The notes under the pieces were generated by a model. That model did no database searches and was not told the DNA's origin. It saw only the letters and a list, made by a program, of their open reading frames with translations. The position numbers and the translations under genes were made by a program. Positions 31,658 to 43,660 of a stretch of DNA of 64,000 nt are shown here, piece by piece; positions within the stretch are counted from its first letter, which is position 1; each line of letters begins with the position of its first letter. The stretch is from Prorocentrum cordatum (Eukaryota > Sar > Dinophyceae > Prorocentrales > Prorocentraceae). The stretch spans positions 539,635 to 603,634 of the forward strand of contig CAUYUJ010000181.1 in assembly GCA_963575745.1 (NCBI GenBank), read 5' to 3'.

Positions 31658-34600
31658 GAGGAGTTCTGTATGGTCCACAACAGAAAAGCTGCCATGTAAT
31701 TCCAAAAACTGAATTTGAAATTTCTGTGGCCCATTAAGAAGGCCGACGGACGCGCCGACTTTTCCATTGTGGACAATACAGAAGTCCCCACGCGCGCGGG
31801 CGCGTGCGGACGCGCGCGCGTCCGCGCGCGCGCGCGTGAGGAGTTCTGTATTGTCCACAATAGAAAAGCCGCCATGTAATTCCAAAAACTGAGTTTGAAA
31901 TTTCTGTGGCCCTTTAAGGAGGCCGACGGAAATGTCGACTTGTCTATTGTGGACAATACAGAGGTCCCCACGCGCGCGCGCGCGTGAGGAGTTCTGTATT
32001 GTCAACAATAGAAAAGCCGCCATGTAATTCCAAAAACTGAATTTGAAATTTCTGTGGCCCTTCTAATGAGGCCGACGGAAATGTCGACTGTTCCATTGTG
32101 GACAATACAGCAATCCCCACGCGCGCGCGCGTGAGGAGTTCTGTATTGTCGGCAATAGAAAAGCCGCCATGTAATTCCAAAAACTGAATTTGAAATTTCT
32201 GTGGCCCTTTAAGGATGCCGACGGAAATGCCGACTTTTCTATTGTGAACAATACATGCGTCCCCACGCGCGCGCGCGCGGACGCGCGCGCGTCCGCGCGC
32301 GCGCGCATGAGGAGTTCTGTATTGTCCGCAATAGAAAAGCCGCCATGTCATTTCCAAAACTGAATTTGAAATTTCTTTGGGCTTTTAAGGAGGCCGACGG
32401 GAATGTCGACTTCTCAATTGTGAACAATACCGAAGTCCCCAAGCGCAAGCGCGCGCGAGGAGTTCTGTATTGTCCCATGGAAAAGCCGCCATGCAATTCC
32501 AAACACTGAATTTGAAACTTGTGTGGCCCTGTAAGGAGGCCGACGGACATGTCGACTTTTCTTTTGTGAGCAATATAGAAAGTCCGCACGCGCGCGCGCG
32601 CGTGAGAAGCTCTGTATTGTCCACAATAGAAAAGCAGCCATGTAATTCCAAAAACTGAATTTGAAATTTCTGTTGCCCGTTAAGGAGGCCGACGGAAATG
32701 TCGACTTCTTTATTGTGGGCACTACAGAAGTCCCCACGCGCGCGCGTGCGCGGACGCGCGCGCGGACGCGCGCGCGCGTGAGGAGTTCTGTATTGTCCAA
32801 CAGAAAAGCCGCCATGCAATTCCAAACACTGAATGTGAAATTTTTGTGGCCCTCTAAGGAGGCCGACGGAAATGTCGACTTTTCTATTGTGGACAATGCA
32901 GAAGTCCCCGCGCGCGCGGGCGCGGGCGGACGCGCGCGCGTCCGCGCGCGCGAGCGTGAGGAGTTCTTCTGTATTGTCCACAATAGAAAAGCAAACTTGT
33001 AATTCCAAAAACTGTATTTGAAATTTCCGTGGCCCTTTAAGGAGGCCAACGGAAATGTCGACTTTTCTATTGTGGACAGTACAGAAGTCCCCACGCGCGC
33101 GCGCGCGTGAGGAGTTCTGTATTGTGCACAATAGAAAAGCCGCCACTTAATTCCAAAAACTGAATGTGAAATTTCTGTGGCCATTTCAAGATGCCGACGA
33201 AAATTTCGACTTCTCTATTCTGAACAATACAGAAGTCCCCACGCGCGCGCGCGCGTCAGCGCGCGCGTCAGCGCGCGCGCGCGCGTGAGGAGTTCTGTAT
33301 TGTCCACAATAGAAAAGCCGCCATGTAATTCCAAAAATTGAATTTGAGAATTTTCTGTGGGCCTTTAAGGAGGCCGACGGAAATGTCGACTTTTCTATTG
33401 TGAATAATACAGAAGTCAGCGGGTGCGCGCGAGGAGCTCTGTATTGTCCACAGTAGGAAAGCCGCCATGTATTTCCAAAAACTGAATTTGAACGTTCTGT
33501 GGCCCTTTAAGGAGGTCGTCGGAAATGTCGACTTTTCTTTTGTGAACCATACAGAAGTCCCCGCGAACGCGCGCGTGAGGACTTCTGTATTGCCCACAAT
33601 AGAGAAGCCGCCATGTAATTCCAAAAACTGAATTTGAAATGTAGATTGTTCGATTGTAAACAATACAGAACTCCCCATGCGCGCGCGCGCGTGAGGAGTT
33701 CTGTATTGTCCACAATAGAAAAGCAGCCATGTAATTCCAAAAACTGAATTTGAAATTTCTGTGGCCCTTTAGGGCGGCCGACGGAAATGTCGATTTTTCT
33801 ATTGCGGACAATACAGAAGTCCCCACGCGCGCGCGCGGACGCGCGCGCGTCCATGGCGCACGCGCGCGCGTGGAGTTCTGTATTGCCCACAATAAAAAAG
33901 CAAGCTTTTGTAGTCCCAAAAACTGAATTTGAAATTTCTGTGGCCCGTTAAGGAGGCCGACGGAAACAAGGACTTTTCTATTCTGGACAATACAGAAGTC
34001 CCCACGCGCGCGCGCGCGCGGACGCGCGCGCGTCCCGCGCGCGCGCGTGTGAGGAGTTCTGTATTGCTAACAATAGAAAAGCCGCCATGTAATTCGAAAA
34101 ACTGAATTTGAAGTTTCTGTTGCCCTTTGAGAAGGCCGACGGAAATGTCGACTTTTCTATTGTGGACAATACAGAAGTCCCCGCGCGCGCGGGCGCGTGA
34201 GGAGTTCTGTATTGCCCACAACAGAGAAACCATTTTGTAATTGTAAAAACTGAATTTGAAATTTCTGTGGGCTTGTAAGGAGGCCGACGGAAATGTCGAC
34301 ATTTCTATTGTGGACAATACAGAAGTCCCCACGCGCGCGCGCGCGGACGCGCGCGCGTCCGCGCGCGCGCGTGAGGAATTCTGTATTGTGCACAATAGAG
34401 AAGCCGCCATTTTATTCCAAAAACTGAATTTGAAATTTCTGTGGCGCCTTAAGGAGGCAGACGACAATCTCGACTTTTCTATTGTCAACCATACAGAATT
34501 CCCCCGTCAGCGCGCGCGCGTCAGCGCGCGCGCGCGTGAGGAGTTCTGTATTGTCCACAATAGAAAAGCCGCCATGTAATTCCAAAAACTGAATTTGAAA

Positions 34601-35300
34601 TTTCTGTGGCCCTTTAGGGCGGCCGACGGAAATGTCGATTTTTCTATTGTGGACAATACAGAAAGTCTGCACGCGCCTGCGCGCGCGGACGCGCGCGCGT
34701 CCGCGCGCGCGTGCGAGCGCGCGCGCGCGTGAGGAGTTCTGTATTGTCCACAATAAAGAAGCCGCCATGTAACTGCAAAAAGGAAATTTGAAATTTCTGT
34801 GGGCCTTTAAGGAGGCCGACGGAAATGCCGATTTTTCTACTGCGAACATTACAGAAGTCCCCGCACGCGCGCGCGCGTGAGGAGTTCTGTATTGTCCACA
34901 ATAGAGAAGCCGCCATGTAATTCCAGAAACTGAATTTGAAATTTCTGTGGGCCATTAAGGAGGCCGACGGAAATGTCAACTTTTCTATTGTGAACAATAC
35001 AGAAGTCCCCACGCGCGCGCGTGAGGAGTTCGGTATTGTCCACAATAGAAAAGCCGCCGTGTAATTCGAAAAACTGAGATTGAAATTTCTGTTGCCCTTT
35101 AAAGAGGCCGACGGACATGTCGACTTTGCTATTGCGAACAATACAGAAGTCCCCGCGCGCGCGTGAGGAGTTCTGTATTGCCCACAATAAAGAAGCCGCC
35201 ATGTAATTGCAAAAACTGAATTTGAAATTTCTGTGGGCTTGTAAGGAGGCCGACGGAAATGTCGACTTTTCTATTGTGAACAATACAGAAGTCCCCACGC
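31658..35300 (+). repeat. Hairpin satellite array 2, about 23 monomers
   Basis: Same monomer as array 1, with similar spread of identity between units and CG runs of variable length; some units are shortened (for example about 33,577-33,690). Confidence 0.93.
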
Positions 35301-35745
35301 GCGTCCTCTCGTTTGTTCCGTCCGCGTCCGCGCCAATGTTCTCTGGTCTTCTGCCATGGCGACAGGTCGCTCTCCCGCGGAATGGTGGTCTGCGCGTCCT
35401 CTCGTTTGCGCCGTCCGCGTCCGCGCCCATGTTCTCTGGTCTCCTGCCATGGAGGCAGGTCGCTCTCCCGCGGGAGGGTGGTCTGCGCGTCCTCTCGTTT
35501 GCGCCGTCCGCGTCCGCGCCCATGTTCTCTGGTCTTCTGCCATGGCGAGAGGTCGCTCTCCCGCGGGAGGGTGGTCTGCGCGTCCTCTCGTTTGCGCCGT
35601 CCGCGTCCGCGCCCATGTTCTCTGGTCTTCTGCCATTGCGACAGGTCGCTCTCCCGCGGGAGGGTGGTCTGCGCGTCCTCTCGTTTGCGCCGTCCGCGTC
35701 CGCGCCCATGTTCTCTGGTCTTCTGCCATGGAGACAGGTCGCGTG
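35301..35745 (+). repeat. Minisatellite, five units of about 93 bp, copy 2
   Basis: Same unit and copy number as 27,868-28,310, with a few point changes (TTTGTTCCGTCC in the first unit, CCATTGCGACAGG in the fourth). Confidence 0.92.
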
Positions 35746-36003
35746 ACCGCCCCCAGAGGGAGGTGGGCGCGCGCGGCGCATCGTGATTTACTTTTCTGCG
35801 CGGTGGGCGGCGCGGCCTGTCGGACACCCTTGGTGTCCTGTCCGACGTTGGCCCCCCGTCGCGGGGGCGCGGGTCGGCCGCGGGTGACCGCGGTCGCGGC
35901 CCCGAGAGGGTACCCTTGTGTCCTGTGGTTCTGGGAGGTCATGTTGCCGTCGGAAGAGTCCTGCGTCCTGTCGCGTGTCCTGTGCAATGGGCTCTGCCTG
36001 TAG

Positions 36004-36330
36004 TCCGATTTGCGCAAAGTCCCCGCTCGCCCCCGTCCTGTAGATTTTTGCGAAATCCCCGCCGTCTCCAATATGTGCAAAATCCCCCCCATCGCCCCCC
36101 CCTCGCCGTCCTTCTTATTTTTGCACAAAGCCCCCCCCCGCCCGCCCCCCTTTCCCCCCCCCCTTTCCCGTCCTTCCAGTTTTTGCAGAGCCCCCCCCTT
36201 TCCCACCCCCGTCCTTCAGATTTTGCCCCCCCCCCCCGGCTTTTTCGATTTAACGACGCCCCCCTCCCCCCCCCGCCCCTTCGCGATCGTTATCCCCCCC
36301 TCCCTCCCCCCCCCCCTCCGCCGATTGCGG
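36004..36330 (+). repeat. C-rich GATTTTTGCAAAG-type repeat, right block
   Basis: Degenerate units like those before copy 2, interleaved with long C-runs (about 36,225, 36,268, 36,310). No coding evidence. Confidence 0.8.
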
Positions 36331-37285
36331 AGCGGGCCTTTCCGTATTATATTTCGGTGCGAACCTTGGCGGCACATCAGGCGTGTGCGCCTTGGCACCC
36401 GGTGCCCCCCCCCCCTCCCAGGCGGGCGAGCGGGCGGCTGCGGCGGGCAAGCGGTTGCGCATGTTGCGCCGGGGTGATTGGTCGAGGGCGCGGGGCCTTT
36501 CGGGGCGGTGACGCCGTCCGATGGCCGACCCCGAGCATGCCCGACGTGGAAGTGCAGAGGCGGGCAGCGAGCGATTGCAAGGCGCGCCGCGGATACGGGC
36601 GGGCGCCGTGGGCGAGCGGCAGGGGGCGATAAGGGGGATGGTTGGGCTTGGCTTGTGGCCGACAGGGCCTGATGGCGCGCGGGCTTGGCAGCGCGCGGGA
36701 AAGCGGCGGTGGACTGCCGGGGGGAAGCGGGGCAGCGGCGGGCGGGGCGTTGCGAACGGGAAGGGGGGAGGGGGGGGCACATGCGGGAGGGGGAAGGAGG
36801 CGGGGGGGGTTCTAGTTTGGTTTTGCCCTGCCAATGCAATCCATATTCCGATCGGACGCTCCTCCCGCTCTACTTTCGCCATTCTTCGCCGACGGGCTCT
36901 GATTGCAATTGCCATGCTGGAAGACATCGTTGACGCGCCGCGGCGCAGCATCCTACAGCGTTGCCCCGTTGCCTGGGAAGCGTCGGGTTGCTTGTCGGCC
37001 CACAAGGCCTACGTCGCGATCGCGCGAGCCCAGGGCCGCAGTGCGTCTGCCCAACCCCGTCCCTTGTTCCAACAGGTTTGTGCACTTCTGCTATGCCCTC
37101 TGCTTTCCTGCTTTCCTAACACCGCTGTGACCCCCACTGCATCAGTTCCCAAAGCAATTCTGCGTTGGGGCCCTCGGTCTGAAGCGACGGCGCCCCGCGT
37201 CACCTTACTTCCCGCCCTCCCCCTCCCCCCAATCATCCCGCCCCTGTCCTGCGCTCCGTGCGTCAATGTCGGCGCGCCTCTCCAC
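36331..37285. other. GC-rich unique stretch
   Basis: Frames are open on both strands without recognisable domains. No repeats beyond short C- and G-runs were recognised. Confidence 0.35.
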
Positions 37286-38200
37286 GCGCTTCGTGACCGC
37301 GTAGGGAATTTCATGCGAGTTCCCAGTGGCGACGTCTGCATGCGTCCGCGCCGCCCATTACGGCGCACCCATCGCGCGCTTCATGGCCCCGTACGGATCC
37401 CCACGTAAAGCCCCCGCGGCGACGTTGACATACGTCGGCGCCACCCATGGCGACGCGCCAATCACACGTTCCGCAGCCCGATGGGGGGCTCCGCCAAATC
37501 CACCCAGTGGCGACGTCCACATGCGTCCGCGCCGCCCGTAACGGCGCACCCCTCAAACGTTTCGTGCCGTCATGGGGATCTCCACCCAAGACCGCAGTGG
37601 CGATGTTACATGCGCCAACGCTCCATAGGGTGCTCCACCGAAGGCCTCAGCGGCGGCGTTTACATACGCCCGCGCAGCCCATGACAGCGCACCCGCGCGC
37701 CGTTCGTGGCCACGCAGCGAGCTCCCTGCACGGCACCACCGGCGATGTTTGCATGCGCTTGCGCCGCCCATGACGGCGCGCCTGTCGCAGTGTTCATGGC
37801 CCCAAAGCGAGCGCCGCCGAAGGCCCCAATGGCGACGCGCACATGCGCCCGCGCCATTCATTACGGCGCACACTTCGCACGGTCCGCGGCCCCATAGGGA
37901 GGTCCACGTAAGGCCCCAGTGCCGACGTATGCACGCGCCCGCGCCCCCAAGAAGGGCACACCGCTCACGCGGTTCGTGGCCGCGTAGGGAGCTCCGCCTA
38001 TAGCTCCACTGGCGACCTCTGCGTGCACCCGCGCCACGCATCACGGCGCACCGCTAACGCGTCCCGTGGCCCCACGGGGAGCCTCGCTTGAAGCCCCGAC
38101 GGCGACGTTTACGCGCGCCCGCGTCGCCCGTTACGACGCGCCCCTCAGACGGCTCGTGGCCCATGAGGAGCCCCATCTAAGGCCCGAGTGACGACGTTAG
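37286..38200 (+). repeat. About 90-bp satellite array, locus 3
   Basis: Roughly ten diverged units with TTCGTGGCCCCGTA, GGAGCTCC…AAGGCCCCAGTGGCGACG and CATGCGTCCGCGCCGCCCAT. Orientation is the same as loci 1 and 2, and the sequence is closest to locus 2. Confidence 0.85.
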
Positions 38201-38515
38201 CATGCCCCCCCCCCTCCCCGCCCCCTCCCCCCACACCCTCCCATTCACTCCGCCCGCCCACCCACCGCGACCACCAGCATCAACACACACACACACACAC
38301 GCACGCACACACACGCGCACACACACACACACACATACCACCACCACCACCACCACCATCGCCACCACCACCACCACCACCACCCACCACCACCAGCACC
38401 ACACTTATACACACCACACACACCAACACACACACACACAGACACGCGCACGCACGCACACACACACACCAACACACACAGACCACACACACACACACAC
38501 ACGCATTGTGGCGCA
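38201..38515 (+). repeat. CCA/CA microsatellite
   Basis: C-rich leader, then ACACAC and CACCAC runs with GCACGCAC interruptions. It sits between the ~90-bp satellite and a terminal satellite-like unit, exactly as at 22.9-23.1 kb. Confidence 0.95.
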
Positions 38516-38599
38516 CCCCGCGCGCGCTTCGTAGCCGCATGTGGAGCTGAAAGGGACGCGCCAGTGACACTTGCCGATGCGTTGCCCCGTAGGAGGTTT

Positions 38600-40430
38600 C
38601 ACCGAGGAGGGTGTTCACAAGTGCTGCGCTCCCAATTGCACATGGTATGGCTTTCCGTCACGATGAGTATATACCAGCTCTACGTCGTCCTACTACCACA
38701 TGCCACACACTGGTTTCACATGACTCTGTCCTGTTCTGGAGTACTCGTCGGTGCTCATGTGGGTTTCGCGCTTCGTTGCTCAGGAGCCAGTCGTACTCGA
38801 TTCACCTTCCGCATTACTGGAACAAACTTGCTCGACGCATACACTAACTCTCGTGTTTTCTCTGGTCTATTCCTACCCTATGGAGATTACGTCCAGTCTG
38901 CTGCTGTGTGACGAGTATCGGTACCCTGCTTTATTTCTATAATGTGCATACTCTAGCGGTGATGCGCTCGTTGTCTACTCCTCTCTTACTTAGGGAGGGG
39001 GAATAAGGAGGTGCCCGCGCCCATGTCATTGCTGTTTTGTTTTGTTTTTCGCAGCCAACGAAATGTTCAGGATTGTGGCCTCACACAAAGTTCAAAATCT
39101 CACGGACGAGCCTGAACCACATGCAGCCTCGATGGGCGACGTTGCCGCAGTTGCTTGCTGCGACATGAGGCGGGCGTGGTTCCCACGCGCCACTCCAGCC
39201 ATGCCGACCGTCGGCGCCGTCCTTCCCCTACTCTTCTAATGTCCCTCTGGCACACCATCATTCTCAATCGTATCCTCCCTGGTTCGATCCCGCCTCACAT
39301 GTCTTCGGATCTCTCACATCGCCCACCCCCATTCATCAGCATCATATTTTCCAGCCTTCCCCATCGTGAACAAAAAACACCAAGTCAAATTTTACTTGAT
39401 TTTTCAATTCGTATGTAATTCAATTCTGTAGTCGTTGAGCTATATGAATGGTGAAAAGGGCTGAGGTGCCAGCGCTGAAAATGGCAATATCACCGAAAAT
39501 ATCTGCAAGTGTCCTACGTACGGATTTCAACCACGTTGGCCTTGCGACAATCGCGTCGAACAACGTGAGACCTGATTCCACATCTCCCGGCGGCCGCAAT
39601 CATACTTGAGCAACGACGCAACTGCCAACCCCAAGTTATCCGATCCCCAAGCCCACGACCCCCAAATATCGAATCGCAAGCAAACTGATTCCGGAAATCC
39701 TCCCGAATCGCGAAGAGAATGATTCCTGGAACTCCGAATCGCCGGAAACATGATTCTGGAAATTCTGAAGTGTTAACTTATTTTTGTTTCGCGTACAGAC
39801 CAAAAGTCCGGAAATTCCGACACTACGTTCTGGAGATTCCGAAATAACATAAAGGAATTCCAGAAATTAGGAGCACACATAAATGATTGTCGGTAGCGGT
39901 TGTCGCGAAACCAACGTGGTTGGCATCGAAATGTAAGGCACTTGCGGAAATACCCTATAACGTCGCCATTTCCAGCACTGGCACCACACCCCTTCACACC
40001 ACACCCATGTCCTCCCTCCCCCTGGAGGCGCATGTGTTTCAAATCACCCTCCCACCCAGGCAATATCGTCGCTTGGTCATCCAACGCAGTTTTAACTTCA
40101 GAAGTGCCTCATCGCGCTCTTTTTTAGAACCATTCCACCATGACCCATCAGCAACTAGTGCAGCCATATCATGGAAGCTCACAGGCTCAACCAAACCCAC
40201 ATCCAATTTTAACGGTTTGAGCCCTACACCAAGCTGCCGAATTTCGTGCAAGCTTGATCCTGACATCAAGCGAGTTGGATTTACCCAAACATCAATATGC
40301 ATGGTCAGCACCCCTGTGAACTCGAGCCGGCTCGAGCAATAGCGCAGACAGATTAGGTCTGGGGCTCTGGTAGTGCTTCGTTTGCGATGCTGCATGTGTG
40401 TTGAAGCATCGGACCTCGAGTTTGACACCC
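38600..40430. other. AT-richer unique stretch, no supported gene
   Basis: Includes GATTCC(T/G)GGAA- and GGAAATTCCGA-type short repeats at 39,720-39,870 and the near-palindrome AAGTCAAATTTTACTTGATT at about 39,382, matching 19,773. No frame of consequence shows a domain. Confidence 0.4.
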
Positions 40431-40433
40431 ACC

Positions 40434-40573
40434 AGTCAGGGGGACTTTGGGCGAAAAACTGAAAATACTCAAAGAATGCTCCCAAAATGCCCAACCATGG
40501 TCAACACGTCGTCCCCAGTCTATTTATTAAAATCATTTTTGGATATCCCTCCTGCAGGGGGACAGGCCCGACT
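40434..40573 (-). mobile_element. Family A introner-like element, copy 3 (left end eroded)
   Basis: The right end is clear (CCTCCTGCAGGGGGACAGGC, then CCGAC). The inside shares CTTTGGGCGAAAAA, CAACACGTCGTCCCC and ATTTTTGGATATCCCTCC with copy 4 at 61.0 kb. The left terminus has lost the GTCGGGC box, and no target-site duplication is recognisable. Confidence 0.75.
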
Positions 40574-40740
40574 TCAGACAGCAGACAGTCGGAGCAGGGC
40601 GAGGGGCAGCTCGAGATCGGTCCCTCGGCAGTCCAGCCGCACCGGGTCTCTCAGGCTGCGTCCAGCCGTGGCCACGAGGGGACCCCCCCGAAGGCCAGCT
40701 CCCCTTGTCCTAACGCTTTTTTGTTGAAGGGGCCCTGGGA
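40574..40740 (-). other. Possible exon beside an A element
   Basis: Minus-strand frame GLRGGPLVATAGRSLRDPVR…GTDLELPLALLRL is open up to the A element. A segment of about 55 bp (GTGGCCACGAGGGGACCCCC, then CGAAGGCCAGCT) recurs at 48,385-48,425. The protein is unrecognised. Confidence 0.3.
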
Positions 40741-40925
40741 CATACAAGTAAATACACATAAATAACCAGATTCCCCATAGTTTTGATTTTTTGTTTGTTG
40801 ATTTTCGTCTTCCCCCACACTTCCCATATTTTTGCATATTTTCCTGGGGGTCGACGATTAATTGTGTCTGTGTGTTTCTTTCCCTCCTGACCCTTGTCCC
40901 AACGCTTTTTGAGGGCAGACCTGCC
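40704..40925. repeat. Direct repeat pair enclosing an AT-rich insert
   Basis: CCCTTGTCC(T/C)AACGCTTTTT occurs at about 40,707-40,727 and 40,898-40,918, bracketing roughly 170 bp of AT-rich sequence with TTTGTTTGTTGATTTT. It looks like an insertion with a long target duplication. Confidence 0.5.
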
Positions 40926-40967
40926 TTCAGGCAAAAAACCGTCCTCACAATTTTTTGCGGGCGGATC

Positions 40968-41190
40968 GTGAGCAGGGACCGACCGCCCCGGGATTCCTAT
41001 AGGCCTGCCACGAAGTGTTCTTAGACCCAAGAATATGCTGAGAGAGAAAACAGTGTTCTTAGAATATACGCCCAGACAAGACAGGTTCAGCCAGAAATAT
41101 TATAAGGACAGTTCTTGCAGACCACAAAAGGTTCGTAGAACATTCTTTGATGGTCCTATCGGCCAGCCAGGACGCCTCGCCACTGCTTGA
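40968..41190 (-). mobile_element. Family B introner-like element, copy 3
   Basis: A 223-bp element with ends GTGAGCAGGGACCGACCGCC and, read inward, TCAAGCAGTGGCGAGGCGTC, and CCTATAGGCCTGCCACGA inside. GATC occurs just outside both ends, possibly a short duplication. On the minus strand it separates two possible coding blocks. Confidence 0.85.
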
Positions 41191-41194
41191 AGAT

Positions 41195-41817
41195 CTGCCT
41201 TGGAGAAAACCATTTGTTTGAAGGCAGTCTGCCTTCAACAAAAGCCGCCCTCTTCTGATTATCGCCACCGGCGCTGCTGCCGCCGGCTTGCGGTTCATAC
41301 CCCTCGGCTCCCCGGTGGCCGCTCGGGACGCCCCGGGTGCCGCAGGAAGGCCCTCGGCGAGGCGCAGCTGAGGAAAGTCATCCCAGGGGAGGGAAACGAC
41401 GACGACGACGATGGAACCGCTGAAACCTTTTGAGAAACCGAGTCGAGGCGGCAGCGCGGGCCGCCGGCGCGGCAGCCGGTCCGTCGCGCAGGCAGCCGGC
41501 TCCCCGACTCCTCCCGGGCGCGGGCAGCTAGCCCATGGCGGCTCCGAGCGCGGGGCTGGCCCAGGGCCCCAAACCCACGCGCGGCGGAAGCGGCGGCGCC
41601 GGCATCGACGCCGTCCACGGCGGGGGCATCGGCAGCAACCGCGGCATCGCCACCGACGGCTGCGTCGAGGATGTCGTCGCTGTGGTCGTCGAGTCCCGTC
41701 GGCCGGGGCGGGCCGATGTGAGGCTCCCGTGCGAGTGTGACGTCCACGAAACCCCAGCCCCAACCCAGAGCCCCCCCTCACCTCCAGAGCCCTCCCCGTG
41801 CCCTGTTTAACCCCCAA
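41195..41817 (-). other. Possible minus-strand exon, alanine/aspartate-rich
   Basis: The frame at about 41,300-41,747 reads …GLDDHSDDILDAAVGGDAAV…DGVDAGAAASAARG…. Composition is more protein-like than the alternative arginine-rich frame. CGCAGCTG at 41,363-41,370 ends a 20-mer shared with 1661-1680. At 41,218-41,247 TTGAAGGCAGTCTGCCTTCAA is a perfect hairpin. No known family was seen. Confidence 0.35.
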
Positions 41818-42203
41818 GCCCCCGCCCTAATGGAATCCGACGCTCCCAAACTCCAGCCTCCAGCCCGAACCCACGCCCCCCCTTGAGGAGACTCGAAGGA
41901 TGAGCATGATAAGGGCTCGCGATTGTAAGCATCAGCAGGAGGAACAAGAGGAGACGCATGAGCAGGAAGAGACATAAGAGATGCGACAATCGGCCGTGAA
42001 GTCGACGAGCAGGGGACGGGCCGAGGAGGCAAGGCAGACTTCGGTGCTCTCGTATCCTGTTCGTTTGGAGGGTGGGTGACGAACGCCGACAAAAGAGATG
42101 TGCATGATGGGCCGCCTCCAGATAACGGCAAAGAAGGAACGGCTGGGAGGAACGGCAAACGGTGAGGGCGAAGGAGAGAGGGAGAGACGGGGATGGTGAC
42201 AAG

Positions 42204-42234
<31 letters not shown>

Positions 42235-42520
42235 CAAAAAAAAGAAAACAGAAAAGAAGAGCACACACAGAGAAAACAAACAAATCGAAGGGGGGACACG
42301 TTGGCGGCTATAGAGGACACGCAGGAGGATGAGGTGCAGGATCAGGAGGGCGAGGAAGCAAGGGGACTCACGAAGATCTTCCCAGCGCTGCGGAATCCTA
42401 CTGGCTCATTGTTGCTACCTGCAGGCGCGAGTGCATCTGACGCCCTGGACCCCTCGTTCTACCTCCTGCCTGACGCACCCACACTTTCCCCTCGCCGTCC
42501 ATTTTCACGCCGATTCGCTT
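41818..42520. other. Unique stretch with an AG run
   Basis: A GA microsatellite at 42,213-42,235 and A-rich purine sequence to 42,290. No supported gene. Confidence 0.4.
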
Positions 42521-42522
42521 CG

Positions 42523-43196
42523 TCAGTATGCTTCGCTTTGTCTCCTCGTTGGTTGTTCCCCCCTCCCCTCCCTCCCCTTCTTTGCGACGCGCCGTGCTCT
42601 GCGGGAGCCGCGGGGAACTCCTTGGACAAGCGCGAGCCGAAGCAGGTCGACGAGGCGGCCGATGGTCAAAGCGCCGGCGGGTACGACGCTCCAGCTAGGT
42701 TCGCAAAGACGTGACCGGTTGCGTCGCCTTGTAGGGGGCAAGTACAGTAGGGGTCCGACCACAAGAAGCCTTCCTCAAGAAACCCAACCCTGAGACCCCA
42801 GGACGTCCATTGATTTTTGGCGTGGGAGCGTCACGCTTTCCATGGCAAAACCATCGAAACCGAAGAAACCCAGGGCACCCTGGAGGCAAGCGGGGTGTTT
42901 CTTGGCATGGCCCTCCACCGTACCACGTCGCCGTGTGCGCGGGCCTGCCAAAGGCGGCGGCTACAGCAAGGCAAGGAGCGGAGTGACTGCCGACGGTCTG
43001 GACAAGAAGGCCTTCGATGGCGGCGACGGGGCGACCGGGCACGACCTCGACTGGAGCCGGACAGCACAGGGCAGCTCTCCGACGGCACCGTCTCAAAGCA
43101 GGTCCACTCCCCGAAGGTCCAGCGGACGGCAGCGACGGCAGGGCAGCCCTGCCCGGGAGGATTTTCCGAGCGCGGGCCTGGCCCCAGGAAGGAAGG
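42523..43196 (-). other. Possible minus-strand exons either side of an H repeat
   Basis: Minus-strand blocks of protein-like composition read APVEVVPGRPVAAIEGLLVQ… (about 43,050-42,930) and SWSVVPAGALTIGRLVDLLR… (about 42,700-42,620), separated by H copy 2. If H is an intron the two could belong to one protein, but no splice boundary could be proven. No family was recognised. Confidence 0.35.
42765..42915 (+). repeat. Family H dispersed repeat, copy 2
   Basis: Same parts as copy 1 at 6.9 kb, with about 80% identity by eye: CAAGAAACCCAACCCTGAGA, ACCCCAGGACGTCCATTGAT and TTCTTGGCATGGCCCTCCAC. Confidence 0.75.
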
Positions 43197-43199
43197 AGC

Positions 43200-43660
43200 A
43201 GGCGGAGGAGGAGGAGGGGGAGGAGGAGGAGGAGGAGGAGGAGGAGGAGGAGGAGGAGGAGGAGGAGGAGGAGGAGGAGGAGGAGGACGACGGGGAGGAG
43301 AAAAAGAAGGAGGAGGAGGAGGAGGAGGAGGAGGAGGACGGGGAGGAGAAAAAGAAGGAGGAGGAGGAGGAGGAGGAGGAGGAGGAGGAGGAGGAGGAGG
43401 AGGAGGATGGGGAAGAGGAGGCAGGGGAGGAGGAGGAGGCGGAGGAGGAGGGGGAGGAGGAGGAGGAGGAGGAGGAAGAGGATGAGGAGATGGAGGAGGA
43501 GGACGAGGAGGAGGACGAGGAGGACGAGGAGGAGGACGAGGAGGAGGACGAGGAGGACGAGGAGGAGGACGAGGAGGAGGAGGAGGAGGAGGAGGAGGAG
43601 AAGGAGGAGGGCGAGGAGGAGGAGGACGACGGGGAGGAGAAAAAGAAGGAGGAGGAGGCG
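43200..43660 (+). repeat. GGA/GAC-rich tract
   Basis: About 460 bp of GGA with GACGAGGAG and GAGAAAAAGAAG variants. A glutamate-rich plus-strand frame runs through it from 42,842 to 44,188. A very acidic protein cannot be excluded, but the similar openness of the other frames argues for a repeat by-product. Confidence 0.9.

Larger units (their letters stand above)
31017..36003 (+). repeat. Segmental duplication, copy 2 (about 5.0 kb)
   Basis: Second copy of the segment at 23.2-28.6 kb, in the same orientation and order: leader 31,017-31,657, hairpin satellite 31,658-35,300, minisatellite 35,301-35,745, trailer to about 36,003. The offset is about 7.78 kb at the left edge and about 7.43 kb at the right. 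Confidence 0.92.

Noticed and set aside
23878-35300. Regularly spaced repeats considered as a CRISPR array
   Set aside because: The monomer itself is ~160 bp and its 'spacers' are CG runs. The host is clearly eukaryotic and no cas-like gene is present.
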